Positions 35,420-43,913 of a DNA stretch of 64,000 bases are shown here, one piece after another. Source of the stretch: Polaribacter sp. KT25b (GTDB taxonomy: Bacteria; Bacteroidota; Bacteroidia; Flavobacteriales; Flavobacteriaceae). Made by a program: the position numbers and the translations under genes. The first letter of the stretch is position 1, and each line of letters opens with the position of its first letter. The stretch is taken from the NCBI RefSeq assembly GCF_900105145.1, contig NZ_LT629752.1, forward strand, positions 1-64,000. Direction: 5' to 3'. Under the pieces are notes generated by a model. The model worked only from the letters and a program-made list of their open reading frames with translations, did no database searches and had not been told where the DNA came from.

Positions 35420-37954
35420 ATGAAAAACATCATAAATAGTATTTTATTGTTTGTTTTTATGAGTTCTTGGGCTCAAAAAGAACTACCAACATTAAATTTT
35501 AATTTAGAAACCGCTTCCGTAAGTTCGCAAGGAGATAAACTCATTGTAAATACAGGTAAAGTAGAGAGAATCTGGAAATTAACAAACACAGGTTTAATAA
35601 CCAATGCCTTTAAAAATAGATTAACAGGAGAAGTTTATATAGAGAATAACAACGAGTTAAATGCAGATTGGAGTTATTATGGGTTGATTGATAATAATAC
35701 AAAAGGAAATCTGATTAATTTAACAGCCAGTCAATCAAATGACGAAAATTTTACGTCCGAACATATAGAAGTAATTGCTGAGTTTGAATACCCATCAATA
35801 GAAACATCAATTAAATATGTTATTTGGGCATATCCAAATGCTACAGGGATTCGTACACAGTTATTTATTAAAGGAGAAGCAGAAAAGTATATTAAAAACT
35901 CGGATGCAAAATTAAGAGAAGATATTGTTTTTGATGTTGTTTTAGGAAAAAATAAAAACAATTATGCTGCAGGTGAAGTTGCCGAAAGATATATAACAAC
36001 AACTATTTTAGATAAAAAATCTGTTCAATTACATGCCAAAGGGTTGGATAGTAAAAAGAAATACAAACTAGGTTTTACTTGGTGGGATTTTGAAGGGAAA
36101 GGAATAAGACAAAAAGTAAGAGTTACCAGTGTTGATGGAGAAATAAACAAAGAAGTAGTTGCAAATGTAAAATTACCAGACTATAAAAATAGCAAAGATT
36201 TATTTGAAACAGTTTTGGTAGATTTACCTTCGGAAGCCTTGTTAGACGGCACTTGTCGTATCTTTTTTGATAAAATTGATGGTGAAGTAGCTAAAGTTGC
36301 AGAAGTTTTTATTTATGAAGAAACACAAAAAATAATAACAATAACAAATGGCCTAGCGAAACGTGTTGATGCACTTAGAAAAGCATCTCCAGAAAATTAT
36401 AGTTTGATTGGGTATTTTGATTGTGGTGAAGAAATTCAAGGCGAAAAAATGCTTGCCACTGGTAGAGTAGATGGTTTACCAATAAATACAGAAGGTACAA
36501 CTCGTACCCATATTGGTTATTATAATGATACTCAACACAGAAATAAAAGAGAAACTCCAATCATAAAAGAAGCTACTTTTAACGAAAGTATTGAAACGGA
36601 AGAAAAAGTAAATTGGAGTAATATTATACGTGTCGACAAAGATGGTAAAGGTGTTTTAATGGTAAAAGAATCACATAAATGTGCCAACCAATACGGTGTG
36701 GATACAGGAGAATTTATCGTTACTAAAAAGGGCATTCAAAATACAGGAACGGCTTTGTTTCCTTCTGAAATAAATTCGGAAGAATATAAATGGTGTTGGG
36801 CTTCTTGGGCTATTGCGTATGTAGGAGGACAAGAAGGAAGCGATCTGGCATTAAAAGAATTTGATCGTTTACGTTATCCGGTAGATCCTACAAGAGATAT
36901 TTATTTACAAGCAAACACTTGGGGTTCAGGTAGAAATAAAGAGGCTTCGCAAGAAGCTAATATTTTAGTAGAATTAGAATCTCAGGCAGATTTAGGAATC
37001 GATATTCAACAAATAGATGATGGTTGGCAAACTAAAAATTGGTTGTTAAGAACAGATTGGTATCCCGAAGGATGGAAAAATGTAATAAAAAAATCGGAAG
37101 AAACTGGCGTGCAAATTGGTTTGTGGGCTGCAGCAATGCCTGTAACGTATGAAGCTCTAAAACAACAATATGACACGGCTGGTTTTGTAACGTATAAATT
37201 AGATTTTGCCCGTTTAGGAAACCATGAAAACATGGATAAATTAATTGGAAAAGTTAGAAAATTTATTAAATATACCAATCATAAAGTGCGTGTTAATTGG
37301 GATTTAACCGAAAATGCGCCACGTTTTGGATTTTTTTGGGCTAGAGAATACGGTTGTATTTATTTAGAAAATAGAAAACCAGACAAACCAGAAAATGTGG
37401 TTTATATTCCTTATTTAGTATTGCGAGATATTTGGCATGTTGCTAAGTATACTAATATTAATAAGTTTCAAACCTCTATTCAAAATGTAGGAATGACCAA
37501 CAGAAAGGTAAGTGATGCTTATCTTCATAATGATCCGTATGCTGTTGCTATAGGATTGGTAGGAACACCGTTGTTTTTTCAGGAAACACATAATTATTCT
37601 CAAGAATCTAGAGATCAAATAAAACCCTTATTGGCTACGTATAAAAAGTATAGAGATGAGATGTATGATAGCTATGTTTTTGCAATAGGAAGCGAACCAA
37701 ATAATGCTAATTGGTCTGGATTTCAATGGTATAGTTTAGAAAAAAAATCAGGATATTTAATGGTCTTTAGAGAACTAAATAATAAAGAAGTTGAACAAAA
37801 AATACCACTACATTTTTTAAAGAATAAAAGGCTAACTTTAACTAATTTAGAAACGGGTGTTTCAACGGAAAAAACCGTTGGCAATAATGGTGCGTTGAAT
37901 TTTAAAATAAACAATCCTGCTGGGTATCAATTTATAAAATATAGTTATGAGTAA
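35420..37954 (+). CDS. GH36-like/clan GH-D alpha-galactosidase-type enzyme
   Basis: 844 residues with a signal (V-F-M-S-S-W-A-Q). A long N-terminal beta region (to about 480) includes L-G-F-T-W-W-D-F near residue 217. The barrel then shows I-Y-L-Q-A-N-T-W-G-S-G, I-Q-Q-I-D-D-G-W-Q, and probable nucleophile Asp595 in Y-K-L-D-F-A-R. W-D-L-T-E-N and Y-L-E-N-R-K-P follow, and a beta-domain ends it. This is the clan GH-D architecture (GH27/GH31/GH36). It differs clearly from the Sip1-like enzyme at 18911. The 171-bp gap before it contains a short open stretch (Q-F-K-K-E-F-Q-G-A-K-F-V) that may be another gene remnant but has no match here. Confidence 0.75.
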   Translation: MKNIINSILLFVFMSSWAQKELPTLNFNLETASVSSQGDKLIVNTGKVERIWKLTNTGLITNAFKNRLTGEVYIENNNELNADWSYYGLIDNNTKGNLINLTASQSNDENFTSEHIEVIAEFEYPSIETSIKYVIWAYPNATGIRTQLFIKGEAEKYIKNSDAKLREDIVFDVVLGKNKNNYAAGEVAERYITTTILDKKSVQLHAKGLDSKKKYKLGFTWWDFEGKGIRQKVRVTSVDGEINKEVVANVKLPDYKNSKDLFETVLVDLPSEALLDGTCRIFFDKIDGEVAKVAEVFIYEETQKIITITNGLAKRVDALRKASPENYSLIGYFDCGEEIQGEKMLATGRVDGLPINTEGTTRTHIGYYNDTQHRNKRETPIIKEATFNESIETEEKVNWSNIIRVDKDGKGVLMVKESHKCANQYGVDTGEFIVTKKGIQNTGTALFPSEINSEEYKWCWASWAIAYVGGQEGSDLALKEFDRLRYPVDPTRDIYLQANTWGSGRNKEASQEANILVELESQADLGIDIQQIDDGWQTKNWLLRTDWYPEGWKNVIKKSEETGVQIGLWAAAMPVTYEALKQQYDTAGFVTYKLDFARLGNHENMDKLIGKVRKFIKYTNHKVRVNWDLTENAPRFGFFWAREYGCIYLENRKPDKPENVVYIPYLVLRDIWHVAKYTNINKFQTSIQNVGMTNRKVSDAYLHNDPYAVAIGLVGTPLFFQETHNYSQESRDQIKPLLATYKKYRDEMYDSYVFAIGSEPNNANWSGFQWYSLEKKSGYLMVFRELNNKEVEQKIPLHFLKNKRLTLTNLETGVSTEKTVGNNGALNFKINNPAGYQFIKYSYE

Positions 37955-37992
37955 TAATAAATATTATTCTGTATAAATCAAAAAAAGAACAA

Positions 37993-39447
37993 ATGAGAAA
38001 AGTTATTTTAATTGTCATTACAATTGTATTCAATTTATTATCTCAACAATCAATTAAGGCAGAAGTTAAACTCCCTGCTATTGTATCATCAAACATGGTT
38101 TTACAAAGGAACACTACAATTGTGCTTTGGGGTTGGGCAGATGTTGGTGAGAAAATTACCATTAAAACTTCTTGGTTAAAAGATGAATTAAGCTTTAATG
38201 CTGATAAAAATGGTGATTGGAAAATTGAAGTAAAAACAACAGATAGTAAAGAACCTCAGTTTATTAAGATAAACAGTAAAGATTCAGATATTTTATTAGA
38301 CAATGTTTTGTTTGGTGAAGTTTGGTTGTGTTCAGGTCAGTCTAATATGTACCAGCCTTTAGCATCTTATAATGGTCAACCAACTTATGGAGGTCTTATG
38401 GCTACAGTAAAATCAAATAATAAAAATTTACGTCTTTTTAGTGTTGGTAAAGTGGCTTCAAAAACACCTTTAGAAAAACTTGATAAATTTACTGGATGGC
38501 AAGATGCTTCTCCAGAAAGTGTTTTAAATTTTAGTGCAGTTGCCTATTTTTTTGGTAAGCAATTACAAGAAGTTTTAGATTGCCCAGTAGGGTTGATTCA
38601 TGCTTCTTGGGGTGGTAGTATTGTGCAAGCTTGGATGAGTAAAGAAGTGTTGAATACTTATAAAAAAGTAGATTTAGAGAATGTAGACCTTAAAAAAAGA
38701 GCACAATATAATCCTACAGTATTGTACAATTCAATGATAAAACCATTAATTCCCTTTACTATAAAAGGAGCATTATGGTATCAAGGAGAAAGTAATCGTA
38801 GTGAACCAAATGATTACAAAAAGTTATTTCCAGCAATGGTAAAAGATTGGAGAACACGTTGGGGAATTGGAGAATTTCCGTTTTATTATGTACAAATTGC
38901 GCCTTATTTATACGATAACAATGATGTATTTCAAACCAATGATAATACTGCATTTATTAGAGAAGCACAATTGCAATGTTTAGATTTAATTCCGAATTCG
39001 GGAATTGCCATTACAATGGATATTGGTGATGAAAAAAGTATTCATCCACCAAAAAAGAAAGAAGTGGCAGACAGGTTATTGTTTAATGCTCTAAATCAAA
39101 CTTATGGTTACAAGACTGTAGATTATGCTGGTCCAATTTATAAATCACTAGAGAAAAAAGATGGAGGAATCCTTTTGAGTTTTAAAAATGCAGAGTTAGG
39201 ATTGTATGCTTATGATGGGTTAACAGGTTTTGAAATTGCAGGAGCAGATAAAGTATTTTATCCTGCCACATCAAAATTTGTGAATAGGAGAAAAGTCTTA
39301 GTGAAGAGTGATAAAGTAACAAATCCTGTAGCTGTTAGATATGCGTGGCGTAATTGGATTAATGGAACTCTTTATGATACAAACCTTTTACCAGCATCTT
39401 CTTTTAGAACCGATAATTGGACCGATGCAACTCAGGTTAAAAACTAA
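37993..39447 (+). CDS. Sialate O-acetylesterase-type carbohydrate esterase, second copy
   Basis: 484 residues with a signal sequence. S-N-M-V-L-Q-R-N-T-T-I-V-L-W-G-W opens the beta-domain. W-L-C-S-G-Q-S-N-M has nucleophile Ser117. A-S-W-G-G-S-I-V-Q-A-W-M, G-A-L-W-Y-Q-G-E-S-N and I-H-P-P-K-K complete the family set. Unlike the copy at 30922 it keeps the standard Q-G-E-S-N. The two share order of motifs but are well diverged. The gene is 3 to 6 bp from a CE1-like esterase, suggesting joint deacetylation. Confidence 0.92.
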   Translation: MRKVILIVITIVFNLLSQQSIKAEVKLPAIVSSNMVLQRNTTIVLWGWADVGEKITIKTSWLKDELSFNADKNGDWKIEVKTTDSKEPQFIKINSKDSDILLDNVLFGEVWLCSGQSNMYQPLASYNGQPTYGGLMATVKSNNKNLRLFSVGKVASKTPLEKLDKFTGWQDASPESVLNFSAVAYFFGKQLQEVLDCPVGLIHASWGGSIVQAWMSKEVLNTYKKVDLENVDLKKRAQYNPTVLYNSMIKPLIPFTIKGALWYQGESNRSEPNDYKKLFPAMVKDWRTRWGIGEFPFYYVQIAPYLYDNNDVFQTNDNTAFIREAQLQCLDLIPNSGIAITMDIGDEKSIHPPKKKEVADRLLFNALNQTYGYKTVDYAGPIYKSLEKKDGGILLSFKNAELGLYAYDGLTGFEIAGADKVFYPATSKFVNRRKVLVKSDKVTNPVAVRYAWRNWINGTLYDTNLLPASSFRTDNWTDATQVKN

Positions 39448-39453
39448 AGAGTG

Positions 39454-40278
39454 ATGAAAAATTTAATAGTAGTATTTTTTTATTTGTTGACGCAATTCAG
39501 TTATTCTCAAACAGCTATTTCATACAAGGATTCTGATGATGAGATTTCTCAGCATGATCAAGCTTTTTATGAAAAAAATACAAAAGCTTTTGTTTATACT
39601 GATAAAAATGGAGCAAAAATGCCTTATCGATTGTTTTTACCAGACAATTACGATCCTAAGAAAAAATATCCCATTGTTTTAGTTTTTCACGGAGCAGGTT
39701 CTAGAGGAAATGACAATTTAAAACAATTAAGACCTTGGGTTGCAGGTTGGATGGATGTACAGGTACAAAAAGAGCATCCAAGTATTATTTTAATGCCACA
39801 ATGCCCTAAAAAACAACAGTGGGTAAATGTACCTTGGAAAGAGGGTTCATATCGATTCAAGGATATTCCAGAAAGTGATCCTATGAAATTAGCCAAAGAA
39901 ATTTTTGACAAAGTGGTTCAGGAATATTCTGTAGATAGAAAACGTGTTTATGTAATGGGAATGTCTATGGGAGGTTACGGAACATGGAATTTTGTGATGC
40001 GATATCCTAAAATAATTGCTGCAGCGATTCCTATTTGTGGAGCAGGTGATACTTCGATGGCAAAAAAAATAAAGAGAATTCCTATTTGGGCTTTTCATGG
40101 TGATAAAGATCCTACAGTGCCACTTGCTGGTTCTACAGAGATGATTGAATCTTTAACTCGTTTTAAAAAACACAAAGCTCGTTTAACCATTTATAAAGAT
40201 GTTGGTCATAATTCGTACGAATTGGCATGGAAAAATCCAGCATTGGTTGATTGGCTTTTTAGTCAGCATAAAAACTAA
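39454..40278 (+). CDS. CE1-like alpha/beta-hydrolase esterase
   Basis: 274 residues from ATG 39454 (a GTG lies three bases earlier). A signal precedes a compact alpha/beta hydrolase: L-V-F-H-G-A-G-S-R-G-N-D, nucleophile Ser171 in G-M-S-M-G-G-Y-G, G-D-K-D-P-T-V-P for the Asp, and G-H-N-S-Y for the His. The P-Y-R-L-F-L-P-D-N-Y-D start is shared with feruloyl/acetyl-xylan-esterase-like and PHB-depolymerase-like proteins. It probably removes acyl groups from the glycan. The exact acyl group is not predictable. Confidence 0.88.
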   Translation: MKNLIVVFFYLLTQFSYSQTAISYKDSDDEISQHDQAFYEKNTKAFVYTDKNGAKMPYRLFLPDNYDPKKKYPIVLVFHGAGSRGNDNLKQLRPWVAGWMDVQVQKEHPSIILMPQCPKKQQWVNVPWKEGSYRFKDIPESDPMKLAKEIFDKVVQEYSVDRKRVYVMGMSMGGYGTWNFVMRYPKIIAAAIPICGAGDTSMAKKIKRIPIWAFHGDKDPTVPLAGSTEMIESLTRFKKHKARLTIYKDVGHNSYELAWKNPALVDWLFSQHKN

Positions 40279-40303
40279 AAATAAGTCGTAAAAACATAAA
40301 AAC

Positions 40304-41374
40304 ATGAATAAATTCCTCGTAAAACTTTTATTGACTGTATTGTTAAGTTGTTCTATTAATGCTGTGTCACAAGAAAAAGAGATCAGTCTAGACATCCATA
40401 AAATGATGAAGCCTTTGCCGAAAGACGGTATTTTTCGTGATGCTTTGTATTACAATTGGGGCGGTTCAATTATCAAAGGAAAAGATGGAAAATATCATTT
40501 GTTTTATTCTCGATGGAAAAGAGCCTATACGTTTAATGGATGGCTCACTTTTTCGGAAATTGCACATGCAGAATCCAAAACAGCAACAGGACCGTGGCAA
40601 TACAAGGAAACCGTTTTAAAAGGAAGCGGTCAAGGAAATTGGGATGAAATTACGGCTCACAATCCTAAAATTAAATATTTTGAAGGCAAATATTACCTCT
40701 ATTATATTGCAACCAATTTGGGTGGTAAGGAATTTACTTATGATGATTTGGTTGCGCTTAGTACAAAATCGTTAAAAGATACAGATAGAGGAACGCTTCG
40801 TAAAAATCAAAGAACCGGAGTAGCAGTTGCAAGCTCAATAAATGGGCCTTGGAAAAGAATGGAAACACCTATAATAGAACCATCTGGTCCCATAGCTAAC
40901 ATCACTGTGAATCCTGCAATTGACCAAGGGAAAGGCGGTAAGTATTACTTAATTGTAAAAGGAGATAAACCCAATGAGAAAAAGTTTATCAGAAACCAAG
41001 CAATTGCTATTTCTACATCACCAACAGGACCTTTTAAAATTCAACCCAACCCTGTAATTGGCAATTTAGATACAGAAGATGTATCTATGTGGTTTGATGA
41101 ACAACAAGCTGCTTTTTATGCTGTTTTTCATGCCCATTCTTATATTGGGTTAATGACTTCTATAGATGGTTTGCATTGGGGAAAAGCTAAGAATTATGAA
41201 ATCAGCCGTAAAAAAATAAAATTAGAAGAAGGAGGTTTTCTAATTCCCAATCGTATGGAACGTCCGTTTGTTTATGTAGAAAATAATGAACCAACAGTTT
41301 TGTGTCTTGCTATAAAAAAAGGAGACGATTCTTATACGATATTTATTCCACTACATAAATCTAAAACTCGGTAA
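40304..41374 (+). CDS. Five-bladed beta-propeller glycosidase-like protein
   Basis: 356 residues with a signal ending A-V-S-Q. Y-N-W-G-G-S-I-I-K-G-K-D-G-K-Y-H-L-F, F-S-E-I-A-H-A-E-S, A-H-N-P-K-I and L-D-T-E-D-V-S-M-W mark blades; M-E-R-P-F-V-Y-V lies near the end. It belongs to the same propeller group as 17756 and 51312, without a family number I can support. A decayed copy of this gene, with the 5' end joined to the 3' third, lies at 43303-43714, just beyond the next gene. The 86-bp gap after it has a short GGGC/GCCC hairpin of doubtful meaning. Confidence 0.72.
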   Translation: MNKFLVKLLLTVLLSCSINAVSQEKEISLDIHKMMKPLPKDGIFRDALYYNWGGSIIKGKDGKYHLFYSRWKRAYTFNGWLTFSEIAHAESKTATGPWQYKETVLKGSGQGNWDEITAHNPKIKYFEGKYYLYYIATNLGGKEFTYDDLVALSTKSLKDTDRGTLRKNQRTGVAVASSINGPWKRMETPIIEPSGPIANITVNPAIDQGKGGKYYLIVKGDKPNEKKFIRNQAIAISTSPTGPFKIQPNPVIGNLDTEDVSMWFDEQQAAFYAVFHAHSYIGLMTSIDGLHWGKAKNYEISRKKIKLEEGGFLIPNRMERPFVYVENNEPTVLCLAIKKGDDSYTIFIPLHKSKTR

Positions 41375-41460
41375 ATATCCTCTGGGCTTGTTGCCCCGAA
41401 TATATTCACTAAAACAGTTCAAATAAAAATATATTACACTTCTATATAAATTATTGAAAA

Positions 41461-43128
41461 ATGAAGATTTTTAGATTTCTTGTATTACTTGTTATCGTTT
41501 TTGGCTGCAAAGGTACCGAAGAAAAAAAAACAATTCACTCATTTGGTGACCAAGGGGATGGCACTTTTATAAACCCTATCCTTAATGCCGACTATCCAGA
41601 TTCTGATGTAGTACGTCATGGCAATAAGTACTACATGATATCTTCTAAGAAACATAATTCCCCCGGGATGATCATTCTTGAATCTTACGATATGGTCAAC
41701 TGGAGAATTATTAATCATGTTTATGACAGTATCAGTTGGGGTAAGGAATATAATTGGGATAGGATGGCTGGTTACAAACGAGGGGTTTGGGCTGGAGACC
41801 TAGCGTTCCATGAAGGTACCTGGTATTGTTATGTGATAGATCCTAGCCACGGATTGTTTGTTACTACGACCGACGATATTTACGGCCAATGGACTACACC
41901 CACAAAGATGATATCTCAAAAGAAGGTGGCAGATGACCCCAGTGTGTTCTGGGATGATGAAAACAAAGAAGCTTGGCTAGTCGCCAATATAGGTCGAAGC
42001 AGAACGAAAGAAGACAAAGATAAATACCTGTATAAGAATGCCATCTTTAAAATGAGTTGGGACGGATTGAGCTTAGAAGATGAAGGCACCGTCTTCTATA
42101 AAGGTCCAGGAGCTGAAGCCTCTAAAATATATAGAATTAATGATCAGTGGTTTATCTTCTTATCGGAATGGTCTATGACACCTGATGGAGATAAAGAAGA
42201 CCGTAAACAAATAGCCTTACGCTCAAAAACCAATAGCATTTATGGTCCTTACGACAAAAAAGTGTTGCTTGAAAGAGGAAATGGCTTTGAGCGCAGTTGC
42301 AGCCAGGGATCTTTAAACCAGGCGCCAGATGGCTCGTGGTGGTACTTTCATCAGTTAATTCAGAACATAGATGCCCCTTTTCAGGGAAGACCACAATGTC
42401 TACAACCTGTAGAATGGGTAAATGGCTGGCCTATCATAGGAGAGGATATGGACAAGGATGGCATTGGAGAACCTTTAAGAAGGTACAAAATGCCTAATAT
42501 AATAGCACCTGAAAAATTAAAAATACAAACCTCAGACGATTTTTCTTCCTCCGAACTAGGACATCAGTGGGAATGGAACCATAACCCACGTGACTCACAT
42601 TGGTCTTTTACCGAACGTACGGGCTGGTTGAGACTTAAAGCTAGCACTTTGGTACCATTGAGCAACTATTATTATCACAAAGGGGCGTCATCATTTTGGA
42701 GGGCTTCTAATACCTTAAGTCAGCGTATTATGGGCACGAAAGCAGGTATTAGCAGTGCCAAATTTGATGTATCAGGAATGACACAAGGACAACGCGCTGG
42801 ATATGCTCGTTTTGCAGGAGTAAGCCATCTCATTGGTGTTAAAATGGATGCCGAAGGAAATAGAAATCTCTTTTTTATGGATGATAAGGGAACTGAGATA
42901 GACGGCCCTAGCATTGAGAAAGCTATTATTTATTTTAAATCTACCAATAGTGGTAATAGCGCCTCTTTCGAATATAGCTATGATAACAAGAATTTTGAGC
43001 GCTTTGGTCCTGAATTCGAGCTGGTCTTTGGACGTTGGTCTGGTGATCGATTAGGCGTCTTTTGCTGGAACGATATAGAAGATTCAGGATACGTGGATAT
43101 CGATTGGTTTGAGTATGAGTATGAATAA
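41461..43128 (+). CDS. GH43 glycosidase (subfamily 12-like) with C-terminal beta-sandwich, lipoprotein
   Basis: 555 residues, lipoprotein signal I-V-F-G-C. D-G-T-F-I-N-P-I-L-N-A-D-Y-P-D-S-D-V gives the general-base Asp, A-D-D-P-S-V-F-W-D-D the second Asp, and G-P-G-A-E-A-S-K-I-Y the acid Glu. From about residue 355 a lectin-like sandwich begins (S-D-D-F-S-S-S-E-L-G-H-Q-W), as in xylosidase/arabinosidase members. By eye its GC is clearly higher than its neighbours, with codons such as GCC, ACC, CTC and CGC used more. It sits between an intact propeller gene and that gene's relic, so it may have arrived with the rearrangement. Confidence 0.9.
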   Translation: MKIFRFLVLLVIVFGCKGTEEKKTIHSFGDQGDGTFINPILNADYPDSDVVRHGNKYYMISSKKHNSPGMIILESYDMVNWRIINHVYDSISWGKEYNWDRMAGYKRGVWAGDLAFHEGTWYCYVIDPSHGLFVTTTDDIYGQWTTPTKMISQKKVADDPSVFWDDENKEAWLVANIGRSRTKEDKDKYLYKNAIFKMSWDGLSLEDEGTVFYKGPGAEASKIYRINDQWFIFLSEWSMTPDGDKEDRKQIALRSKTNSIYGPYDKKVLLERGNGFERSCSQGSLNQAPDGSWWYFHQLIQNIDAPFQGRPQCLQPVEWVNGWPIIGEDMDKDGIGEPLRRYKMPNIIAPEKLKIQTSDDFSSSELGHQWEWNHNPRDSHWSFTERTGWLRLKASTLVPLSNYYYHKGASSFWRASNTLSQRIMGTKAGISSAKFDVSGMTQGQRAGYARFAGVSHLIGVKMDAEGNRNLFFMDDKGTEIDGPSIEKAIIYFKSTNSGNSASFEYSYDNKNFERFGPEFELVFGRWSGDRLGVFCWNDIEDSGYVDIDWFEYEYE

Positions 43129-43302
43129 ATTTAGGATTGGATTGTAAATGTAAAGAACTTGAAAGCTGGTAATGGCTTAACTGCTGATTTACGATCTAAA
43201 AGTGGTTTTGAGATATTTACTAATTGAAATTGGTCTCGAGAATAAGGATACATCTTAACTTAGCGACACAGATATCTAGAAACATAACTTAAACTATACA
43301 AC

Positions 43303-43714
43303 ATGAATAAAAAATCATAAGATTATTATCGAAAGTGGTGTACATGTTATTAGAAACATGGTCATTGCGATTTACACATCACCAACAGGCCCTTTTGAAA
43401 TGTGATAGGAAATTTAGATACCGAAGATGTTTCTATGTGGTATGATGAACAATAAGTTACTTTTTATGCTGTTTTTAATCCGCATTCTTATATTGGGTTA
43501 ATGACTTCTAAAGATTGTTTGTATTGGAGAAAAGCAGAAAATTATGAATTCAGTCTTAAGAAATTAAAATTAGAAGATGGAGGTTTTCTAATTTCCAATC
43601 GCATGGAACGCCTGTTTGTTTATTTAGAAAATAATCAACCAATGGTTCTCTATCTTACCATAAAAAAAAGATAATTCTGATATTATTTTTATACCTATTG
43701 ATGAGGATATTTAA
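43303..43714 (+). pseudogene. Decayed, internally deleted copy of the propeller gene at 40304
   Basis: From about 43350 the DNA follows the 3' third of the gene at 40304-41374. It encodes T-S-P-T-G-P-F, then L-D-T-E-D-V-S-M-W-Y-D-E-Q, S-Y-I-G-L-M-T-S and G-G-F-L-I-S-N-R-M-E-R. A deletion and frameshift (after 43400) and stop codons (for example after D-E-Q) break the frame. ATGAATAAA at 43303 matches the start of the intact gene, so most of the 5' two thirds has been lost. The gap before it (43129-43302) has one short open stretch (V-N-V-K-N-L-K-A-G-N-G-L-T-A-D-L) that may be another remnant. I see nothing in 43715-43827. Confidence 0.85.
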
Positions 43715-43827
43715 ATATGGTCAGTAGACTTTATAGGAAAATAGTGTACTTGCAATTTTTATTTTAATCTATTTCTTTGATAGTAACTGAATAGTTGATA
43801 AAGGACGATTATCGTTTGTTTTTTGCT

Positions 43828-43840
43828 AAATGCAACATTT
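43828..43840 (+). promoter_or_regulatory. Candidate operator, type I (AAATGCAACATTT)
   Basis: This 13-mer occurs three times in the window, each time 70-95 bp before a start codon and in the same orientation to the gene: here, at 54137-54149 and at 55617-55629 (the last two on the minus strand). Here it lies 73 bp before the sulfatase ATG at 43914 and upstream of a promoter-like box. Confidence 0.6.
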
Positions 43841-43880
43841 TTATACTAAGTATGATACGGTTTAGCTTCTTAGACATAAC

Positions 43881-43888
43881 TACTTTTG
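43881..43888 (+). promoter_or_regulatory. Bacteroidota -7 promoter box TACTTTTG
   Basis: An exact match to the TAnnTTTG consensus of Bacteroidota sigma-A promoters, 25 bp before the sulfatase ATG and about 40 bp downstream of the type I element. No clear -33 TTTG is seen. Confidence 0.45.
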
Positions 43889-43913
43889 TCTATTTTTGAG
43901 TAAAAATCATCAT

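Noticed and set aside
41390..41404. GGGC-TTGTT-GCCC hairpin after the propeller gene as a terminator
   Set aside because: Only four strong pairs and no T run; the next gene is likely co-transcribed.
43143..43227. Short open stretch V-N-V-K-N-L-K-A-G-N-G-L-T-A-D-L as a small gene
   Set aside because: No start codon or recognised relative; at most another remnant beside the propeller relic.
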